From Paenibacillus terrae (GTDB taxonomy: Bacteria > Bacillota > Bacilli > Paenibacillales > Paenibacillaceae): 64,000 nt of DNA. Shown piece by piece: positions 57,977 to 64,000 of the stretch. The stretch covers positions 16,962 through 80,961 of the forward strand of contig NZ_JTHP01000021.1 of assembly GCF_000943545.1 (NCBI RefSeq), given 5' to 3'. The translations under genes were made by a program, and so were the position numbers. Within the stretch, counting starts at the first letter, position 1. Each line of letters opens with the position of its first letter. The notes beneath the pieces are model-generated. The model was given only the letters and a program-made list of their open reading frames with translations. It ran no database searches and was not told where the DNA came from.

Positions 57977-60900
57977 GTGAAGTACGTAATGTATAGAATG
58001 AAAAGTGTTGAAATGAATTCCGAGGGGGAGCTATGTATCAAAAGGGGGCAATATCGTGAGGCCATCGGAATTGGCTTGATCTTTTCGCTCTCCATTGTGT
58101 TGTTCGTTACTATTTATTTGCAAACGATACCGAATCAGGACATGCCGCCTGTGAAGCGGGGAGTGTTGGATTTGTCGAATTGGGATTTCCACAAGCAGGG
58201 ATGGGTCAACCTGGATGGAGAGTGGGAATTTTATGAAGGTGAATTACTGGAGCCTGCCGATTTTCGCGAAGGGACGCGTACAGAGGTCTCGTATTTATCC
58301 GTACCTGGCACGTGGAAAGGAAAATCAGCGAATGGCGGTATGAACCGAACAGGGTATGGTACGTACCGGTTGAAAGTGCTTATTAAAGATACGGATGAGG
58401 TTTTAGGTTTAAAAATAAGGAGTATTCGCCTTTCCCATCGATTGTTCATTAACGGCAAGTTAGAAGGCGAAAGTGGGCGCCCAGCAGTCGATATCAAGGA
58501 GCATCAGCCTGGAAATACGCCCTACAGCGCGTTTTTTCACACGGATGCCAAAGAAATCGACATTGTAATTCAAGTGTCTAACTACGTATTTGTCACCGGT
58601 GGTATTGCTGGCTCGATCCCATTCGGATTGGCTGAAGATGTGACGAAGCTAAACAGTATACAGATCGGCACCGATATCGGAATTATTTTGATTCTTGGCA
58701 TGTTTGGCGTGTATCATCTCAGCTTCTGCCTGCTAGGGCGAAGAGAGAAAACATATTGGCTCAGCGGGCTGTATTTGCTGCTGCTTTTATTGGAAAAAGC
58801 ACTTTTTGGCGAAAAGATTTTACAGAGGGTACTGCCTGGCCTCCCTTTTGATATTGTTTACAAGCTGCTGGATTTAAGCGAATTTGTCGGCGCTGTGGTA
58901 CTCATCCTGTTTTTCAGTTCAGTTGAAGCCCGCCTCATGTCGTCTCGGATGATGAAGCTGATACTGACTCCGTTAGGCCTATATATTACGGCGGTTGCCG
59001 TGTTGCCTTATCGTGTGCATATCCAGGGAAAATACGTTTTCTTTTTTTACTTAATCATCGTTTTCCTATACATTATTGGCAGAATGGCGTATCTGTACAT
59101 TCAAAGCCAAGGCGGCTCATCCGATCGGAAGGAATTAATGCTTTTTATTGGCGGAAGCGTTTCGATGATGATCTTTTTGGTGGACGGAAGCCTCTATTCG
59201 GAGAATATGGTTTCGACCGATCTGGTGGGAAAACTCGGAGTAGTTTGTTTCATCATCATCATGAATATCCTGCTCGTGGTTCGATTCTCGAATGCTTATG
59301 AGAAGACGGAGCTACTTTCCTATCAATTGACGGTTTCCAACCAGCTCAAGGACGAGTTTTTGATGAACACATCCCACGAGCTCAAGACTCCACTGCATGG
59401 CATCCTGAATATGACGTCTTATTTGCTGGATGATGAGGAAAAAAATCTGTCGCCGAAGCAAAAACGGAATCTTTCGCTGATCAAGGATACATCTATCAAG
59501 CTGTCCATGCTCATTCACGATTTAGTCGATGTTACCCGTTTGAGGCACGGGGAACTGAGTCTGCATCCGACCGCTGTGGATGCCAGAATGGTAACACAGA
59601 TTGTATTCGATGTACTGCAATTTGAGCTTTTGGGCAAAGCTGTGCAACTGGATAATCAAGTCGATCCCGATGTCTGGGTGCAAGCGGACGAGAATCGGCT
59701 GCGTCAAATCATGTACAATCTGGTCAGCAATGCCGTTAAGCATACAGACAAAGGGTCGATCAAGGTGGTATCAAGCGTTGCCCAGGGAACCATAACGATT
59801 TCCGTCGAGGATACCGGAACAGGGATTCCTAAGGATAAACATGCTGTGATTTTCGAATATTTTGAGCAGCTTGATGGGCCGCTGCCGAAGGATGGATATA
59901 CAGGAATGGGCGTTGGTTTGTACATTAGCCGCAAGTTGGTCGAACGGATGGGTGGAGAAATTCGGGTGGATTGGTCGGAGGTCGGTCAAGGCACGCGCAT
60001 GACGTTTACATTGCCAAGCGCCGTCGAAGTACCGGCTAATCGTGAAACGGCATATGCGTTGGAAGAGCAGCAGCGATATACCGATAAGGATCAGGAGCTG
60101 AATATTTGGAATGGACACGAGCATACCGTAATGATTGTTGACGATGAAGCCTCCAATATCCACACCTTGTTGAATATTTTGAAACGGCATCGCTACAATG
60201 TCGTTACCGCTTTCTCGGCAAAAGAAGCATTGGAGAAAATAGAAGAGTACCCGCAAGTCGATCTTGTCATTCTCGATGTGATGATGCCGGGGATCTCGGG
60301 CATTGAGCTGTGTCAGAGACTGCGAAGCAGCTACTCCATTCTCGATCTGCCCATTTTGTTCGCAACGGTTAAGGATACGCCGCAGGACATCGCGCTCGGC
60401 TTCAGGGCCGGGGCGAACGATTATTTGACCAAGCCGTTTGAGGCAGAAACGCTCATTGCCAGAATCCAGACCCTGATCGCTGTGAAAACATCACTCCAAG
60501 AAGCAATTCGCAATGAGCAGGCGTTCCATCAAGCGCAGATTAAACCGCATTTTCTCTACAACGCCTTGAGCAGTGTTATTTCATTTTGCTATACGGACGG
60601 GGAAAAAGCTGCGTACTTGTTATCGATGCTCAGTCAGTACTTGCGCTACATTCTGGACATGGATTCTTCCACGCAGTTCGTCCCTCTCTACCAGGAAATG
60701 GAGTTGATCCAGGCGTATGTTGAGATTGAAAAAGCCCGTTTCGGAGAGAGGTTCGACTACGACTTTCACTACGATAAACGTATAGAGCATTTGGAAATTC
60801 CTCCTTTATGCATCCAGCCTTTTGTCGAGAATGCGATTCGGCACGGTTTGTTCGAGAAGGAAGGACACGGCAAGGTGACGCTTGCGATCAACGAGGAAGA

Positions 60901-61156
60901 CGGTTATATCCGGGTGGTAGTCGAAGACGACGGCGTCGGCATACCGGATGATCTGTTGGACCGCATGTCCACAGGAGACATGCAGGATTGCGGCATCGGC
61001 ATCCATAATATCCGCAAGCGTCTGGACTCTCTGCCAGGGGCAACGCTAAACATCAGCTCCGATAGAGGAAGAGGAACTAAAATAACAATGTATTTGCCTG
61101 TAAGGAATAACGAAAAGATTGGTTCGGGTAAACGGAGGAGGAGCGAGGTTGTTTAG
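57977..61156 (+). CDS. Hybrid sensor histidine kinase with 7TM sensor and two kinase modules
   Basis: This protein has up to 1059 residues. After a first membrane helix comes an extracytoplasmic jelly-roll-like domain (about 55-215, WVNLDGEWEFYEGELLEP, TGYGTYRLKV) and a seven-helix membrane region (about 230-430, 7TM-DISM type). The first kinase has HisKA with His467 (NTSHELKTPLHG) and an HATPase domain (LVSNAVKHTDKG, VEDTGTG). A receiver domain carries Asp767 in VILDVMMPG. The second kinase is LytS-like, with His858 in IKPHFLYNALS and a last HATPase (FVENAIRHGL, VEDDGVGIPD). Signals may run along both arms. The start is uncertain, as no clear ribosome-binding site is present before GTG 57977 or the next ATGs. 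The gene overlaps its response regulator. Confidence 0.9.
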   Translation: MKYVMYRMKSVEMNSEGELCIKRGQYREAIGIGLIFSLSIVLFVTIYLQTIPNQDMPPVKRGVLDLSNWDFHKQGWVNLDGEWEFYEGELLEPADFREGTRTEVSYLSVPGTWKGKSANGGMNRTGYGTYRLKVLIKDTDEVLGLKIRSIRLSHRLFINGKLEGESGRPAVDIKEHQPGNTPYSAFFHTDAKEIDIVIQVSNYVFVTGGIAGSIPFGLAEDVTKLNSIQIGTDIGIILILGMFGVYHLSFCLLGRREKTYWLSGLYLLLLLLEKALFGEKILQRVLPGLPFDIVYKLLDLSEFVGAVVLILFFSSVEARLMSSRMMKLILTPLGLYITAVAVLPYRVHIQGKYVFFFYLIIVFLYIIGRMAYLYIQSQGGSSDRKELMLFIGGSVSMMIFLVDGSLYSENMVSTDLVGKLGVVCFIIIMNILLVVRFSNAYEKTELLSYQLTVSNQLKDEFLMNTSHELKTPLHGILNMTSYLLDDEEKNLSPKQKRNLSLIKDTSIKLSMLIHDLVDVTRLRHGELSLHPTAVDARMVTQIVFDVLQFELLGKAVQLDNQVDPDVWVQADENRLRQIMYNLVSNAVKHTDKGSIKVVSSVAQGTITISVEDTGTGIPKDKHAVIFEYFEQLDGPLPKDGYTGMGVGLYISRKLVERMGGEIRVDWSEVGQGTRMTFTLPSAVEVPANRETAYALEEQQRYTDKDQELNIWNGHEHTVMIVDDEASNIHTLLNILKRHRYNVVTAFSAKEALEKIEEYPQVDLVILDVMMPGISGIELCQRLRSSYSILDLPILFATVKDTPQDIALGFRAGANDYLTKPFEAETLIARIQTLIAVKTSLQEAIRNEQAFHQAQIKPHFLYNALSSVISFCYTDGEKAAYLLSMLSQYLRYILDMDSSTQFVPLYQEMELIQAYVEIEKARFGERFDYDFHYDKRIEHLEIPPLCIQPFVENAIRHGLFEKEGHGKVTLAINEEDGYIRVVVEDDGVGIPDDLLDRMSTGDMQDCGIGIHNIRKRLDSLPGATLNISSDRGRGTKITMYLPVRNNEKIGSGKRRRSEVV

Positions 61157-62261
61157 TGCGGTCATTGTGGAGGACGAAATACCGATTTTGAATTTAATGA
61201 AATATGTCATCGGGCAAAACCCGTACTTTACGATCATAGGTGCTTTTACAAGCTCGCTTGAGGCGCTGGCCAGCCTTCCTGAGCTTCGGCCGGACGTTGC
61301 TTTCCTCGATGTGGAAATGCCAAAGATGAATGGGCTGGAACTCGCGGAAAATATCAACGAAGCGTCGGAGCAGACGAAAATCATCTTCGTGACGGCTTAC
61401 AAGCATTATGCGCTGGATGCATTCAAGGTTTATGCCTTCGACTATATTTTGAAGCCCGTAACACCCGCGGCGATCGAGCGGGTCGCCAACCGGCTGGTCA
61501 AGCTGCATCGACCTGTCGGCGATGCTGAACAGCGGGTGGGGCTTGCCTCGATTCGGTGCTTCGGAGGATTCGAGGTCCGAAGTAGGGAAGGATCGCTAAT
61601 CCGCTTTCCGACACGCAAGACGGAGGAGTTATTCGCTTATTTCCTCTGCCATCCGGGTCAGGATCTCAACAAGTGGCGATTGGCGGAATTGCTGTGGCCG
61701 GATATGAGCGAGGACCGCGCGTCGCATAATTTGCACAACACGATGTATCGTTTAAAGAAACTGTTGAAAGGGCAAGAGATCGGGATGGAGATTCAGAAAA
61801 CGAACGAAGGGTACATGCTGGAACCATCGGATCGAACGTACGATGTGCTGGAATATGAGCGGTATGACTTTTCTCTTGCGGGAGGATTTCAGGATGCGGC
61901 GCAAGCGGAACATGTATGCTCGCTCTACAAAGGTCCGTTGCTGGATAGAAAAGATTACCTCTGGAAAGCTCCGCTGGAGGAATTATTCTGCAAACAGTAC
62001 ACATCGCTTGTACGCAGCTTGATCCAGCAGGATCTTTCCAGGGAGGATTGGAAAAAGGCGGAGCAGAAGATTGATTCGTATTTGACCATGTATCCCCTGC
62101 ATGAGGAGATGAATCAGACTTTGTTGAGCATCTATGCAAGTAGTGGGGACAAGGAGAAAATCGTCAGGCATTACGCGCAGTTCGAGGCTTCTTATCGCAA
62201 GGAGCTGGGGCTGGAGCCGCCGCAGGAACTGAGAAGCCAGAAGGCGTCATATTTGGAGTAA
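61149..62261 (+). CDS. Response regulator with receiver, winged helix and BTAD domains (SARP-like)
   Basis: The protein has about 370 residues from TTG 61149, preceded by GGAGGA, and overlaps the kinase by 8 bases. The receiver has Asp54 in AFLDVEMPKMNG and the lysine of ILKPVTP. The next domain is an OmpR-like winged helix (ASIRCFGGFEVRSREGSLI, LAELLWPDMSEDRASHNLHN). The C-terminal third is a helical BTAD domain (ETLLS-like: LYKGPLLDRKDYLWKAPLEE, HYAQFEASYRKELGLEPP). It is the likely output of the 57977 hybrid kinase; targets are unknown. Confidence 0.9.
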   Translation: MFSAVIVEDEIPILNLMKYVIGQNPYFTIIGAFTSSLEALASLPELRPDVAFLDVEMPKMNGLELAENINEASEQTKIIFVTAYKHYALDAFKVYAFDYILKPVTPAAIERVANRLVKLHRPVGDAEQRVGLASIRCFGGFEVRSREGSLIRFPTRKTEELFAYFLCHPGQDLNKWRLAELLWPDMSEDRASHNLHNTMYRLKKLLKGQEIGMEIQKTNEGYMLEPSDRTYDVLEYERYDFSLAGGFQDAAQAEHVCSLYKGPLLDRKDYLWKAPLEELFCKQYTSLVRSLIQQDLSREDWKKAEQKIDSYLTMYPLHEEMNQTLLSIYASSGDKEKIVRHYAQFEASYRKELGLEPPQELRSQKASYLE

Positions 62262-62312
62262 TCTTGTCCGACCGTTTTTACCGAAAACTGAATACTGGAT
62301 TAATAAGAAAGT

Positions 62313-62359
62313 GATTATTCCCAGTTGAAGAGTCTATTAGGGAATAGTCTCTTTTTTTT
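62313..62359 (+). terminator. Terminator of the kinase-regulator operon
   Basis: GATTATTCCC and GGGAATAGTC pair (one G-T) around a 17-base loop and are followed by a long T run. Confidence 0.82.
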
Positions 62360-62434
62360 TCGACATTATTCGTGGTTTTGTGAGAATTTTGTGAGAACAG
62401 TTTGATAGAATGTATTGCAATGGGGGGAGGCAAT

Positions 62435-62527
62435 ATGGGGCGAGTGAATCAAGCGATTCTGTTGGGAGTTCTGGCCAATCGAGCGTTGCAATCCCGATTT
62501 ATAATCAGGACGAGCAGAAACACGTAA
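62435..62527 (+). CDS. Small 30-residue open frame with a strong ribosome-binding site
   Basis: GGGGGGAGG lies a few bases before ATG 62435; the 30-codon frame (MGRVNQAILLGVLANRALQS, then RFIIRTSRNT) stops at TAA 62525-62527. It is basic with one hydrophobic stretch. It lies between a terminator and the next gene and may encode a small protein or a leader peptide. Family unknown. Confidence 0.4.
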   Translation: MGRVNQAILLGVLANRALQSRFIIRTSRNT

Positions 62528-62591
62528 GTAGCGACAGTAGATAGCACTAGAAATATATAGAATATTATGGAAACTATCAAATGTGGAAAGC

Positions 62592-62620
62592 GGGGGCATC
62601 CCCATTTTTTGGTTTTTTTT
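62592..62620 (+). terminator. Short GC-rich hairpin with T run
   Basis: GGGG-GCAT-CCCC followed by ATTTTTTGGTTTTTTTT, 60 bases before the next start; a likely terminator of the small frame or an attenuator of the following gene. Confidence 0.5.
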
Positions 62621-62678
62621 ACTTGTTTGGATTCAATGCTTTAAAATTCATTCTGCGAAACGATCAGGGGGGAACGAA

Positions 62679-64000
62679 ATGTTTAGAAAAGAAAAAATGA
62701 AGCTTGTGGCAGTGATAGCTATTCTATGTATGATTTCAACTTTGTTAGGTAATTTTAATGCCGCTTCTGCGGCTACTACTGACATATTAAAGAAAGCCTA
62801 TATTACAAGCTACAATACTGGCAAAGTTGATGTGGTGGATTTGGAAAGCGGTACGGTGGAATTGGGCAAAATTACGGTTGGGAGTCAGCCCAATAGCGCA
62901 GCGTTCAACCCGAACGGTACGCAGGTTTTTGTGACCAACAGAACGAGTGGAACTGTTTCGGTGATTAATCCGGCTACTGATACGGTGGTCGGCACAATAA
63001 CAGTGGGCTCACAACCTCACGGAGTAGCCTTTAACTCGGATGGCAGTAAAGCTTATGTAGCTAATATGAGCAGCAACACACTGTCAGTAATCAATACAGC
63101 AACGCTTACAGTTACGGGTACAATAAGTGTATTATCAAGTCCTGTAGCAATGGTAGTGGCAGGCCAGAAGCTTTATCTGACTCAGTCTGGCGCTAACAAA
63201 GTAGCAATCGTGGATTTTACCAACGATACGATTACCAGTCAAATTACGGTGGGAGCCCGCCCGTATGGTCTTTCGGTTAATCCTGCGGGTACCAAGATTT
63301 ATGTAGCTAATCAAGGGAACAATACAGTTTCTGTCATCAACGTTGTGGACAACACGGTGGAAGCAACTGTCCCTGTGGGCAGCAATCCATCGGCTACTGA
63401 GGTGTCTCCCGACGGGAGCAGGGTTTACGTGGCTAATAGTGGCTCTGGAACTGTTTCAGTAATCAATACCGCTAATAATACAGTGGAAAGCACCGTAGCG
63501 GTTGGTTCTAATCCCTATGTGGTCGGTATCTCGGCTGATGGCAGTAAAGCCTTTACGGTCAATTATAGCAGCAGCAACATGAGCGTAATCAGGACATCCG
63601 ATAATAAGGTAATTCAGACCATAACTTTAAGCAATGGTCCCTTTATGGTCGGTACCTTCATGGTTTCTACGGCTATGGCTGCTGGCCAGAACCCTCCTGT
63701 TTCTTCAGATGCCACACTAAGCTCGCTGAATTTAAGCGGCATTACGCTCGATCAAACGGTAACTGGAAGTGTGTACGCCTATACTGCAACTGTGCCTAAC
63801 GATGTTTCTGTCACGACAGCTACGTATACAACTACTGATAGCCACGCGACAGCGGCTTTACAGCTTAATGGGGCTCCAGTTAACAATCCGATTAATCTAA
63901 GTGTGGGTTCTAATGTCATTAGCTTTGTAGTGACTGCACAGGATGGAACGGCGAAAAGCTATACGGTAACTGTTACACGAGCTGGTTCAAATCATGCTGA
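62679..64000 (+). CDS. Secreted YVTN beta-propeller protein with cadherin-like domain (continues beyond the window)
   Basis: From ATG 62679 (AGGGGGG upstream) there are 440 codons without a stop to the window edge. A signal peptide (MFRKEKMKLVAVIAILCMIS, cleavage near NAASAATT) is followed by seven repeats of about 42 residues with the pattern VG..P......G...YVAN....TVSVI, which should form a seven-bladed propeller (to about residue 325). A linker then leads to a cadherin-like/bacterial Ig-type sandwich (LSSLNLSGITLDQ onward) that ends SYTVTVTRAG. Such proteins are cell-surface or released adhesins; SLH or anchoring domains may follow outside the window. Confidence 0.9.
   Translation, partial: MFRKEKMKLVAVIAILCMISTLLGNFNAASAATTDILKKAYITSYNTGKVDVVDLESGTVELGKITVGSQPNSAAFNPNGTQVFVTNRTSGTVSVINPATDTVVGTITVGSQPHGVAFNSDGSKAYVANMSSNTLSVINTATLTVTGTISVLSSPVAMVVAGQKLYLTQSGANKVAIVDFTNDTITSQITVGARPYGLSVNPAGTKIYVANQGNNTVSVINVVDNTVEATVPVGSNPSATEVSPDGSRVYVANSGSGTVSVINTANNTVESTVAVGSNPYVVGISADGSKAFTVNYSSSNMSVIRTSDNKVIQTITLSNGPFMVGTFMVSTAMAAGQNPPVSSDATLSSLNLSGITLDQTVTGSVYAYTATVPNDVSVTTATYTTTDSHATAALQLNGAPVNNPINLSVGSNVISFVVTAQDGTAKSYTVTVTRAGSNHA

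Overview
The window looks like the chromosome of a Gram-positive, low-to-mid GC spore former of the genus Paenibacillus, most likely the P. polymyxa group. The reasons are a YheC/YheD-type spore coat ATP-grasp protein, a Spo0E-like remnant, AbrB-type transition-state regulators carrying two CxxC pairs, an AloR/AloP-type peptide quorum-sensing pair (a family described in P. polymyxa), strong AGGAGG ribosome-binding sites with several TTG/GTG starts, and the general gene content. This assignment is an inference from content; no database was searched. No tRNA, rRNA or CRISPR array was seen.

Layout. 1-4.3 kb: the tail of an unknown gene, a WYL regulator, a DinB-like protein, a TetR-SDR-Crp operon behind a large palindrome, and a glutathione peroxidase gene broken by an in-frame amber codon. 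4.4-7.1 kb: a YheC/D-like protein, a two-domain TerD protein and an IS3-type OrfA remnant. 7.1-13.2 kb: an AT-rich accessory island with small secreted proteins, tandem duplication, a mosaic secreted-protein gene, two pairs of long direct repeats (141 and 123 bp), a 58-residue membrane protein, a frameshifted Spo0E-like gene and fragments of an AloR-like regulator. 13.3-16.2 kb: three AbrB-like zinc-ribbon regulators around an intact AloR regulator, whose 3' end overlaps a 41-residue secreted pro-peptide gene (AloP-like).

16.4-29.2 kb is more ordinary: an AraC/GyrI regulator, RlmN, PyrK-PyrD, a CitA/DcuS-type two-component system convergent with a D-2-hydroxyacid dehydrogenase and an AEC permease, a homocysteine methyltransferase, and a DUF2157/GDYXXLXY membrane protein. 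29.4-40.1 kb is a rhamnose/rhamnoside locus: two AraC regulators, a beta-glucoside-type PTS IIBCA, a GH106-like rhamnosidase without signal peptide, and rhaB-rhaA-rhaD behind a promoter that overlaps a palindrome. 40.3-42.7 kb: a long palindrome, then a guanine riboswitch controlling xpt-pbuX.

43.1-54.0 kb holds two complete, adjacent nickel/peptide-type ABC importers. The first lies behind a cobalamin riboswitch and terminator, the second behind a sigma-A promoter and a perfect Fur-type box. This suggests that two paralogous metal importers are controlled by different metal signals. 54.2-56.5 kb is a polar amino acid (cystine-like) ABC importer. 56.9-57.9 kb holds an Rpn nuclease and a large serine recombinase, both broken. 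58-62.3 kb encodes a very large hybrid histidine kinase with two kinase modules and a REC-BTAD response regulator. The window ends inside a secreted protein with a seven-bladed YVTN propeller followed by a cadherin-like domain.
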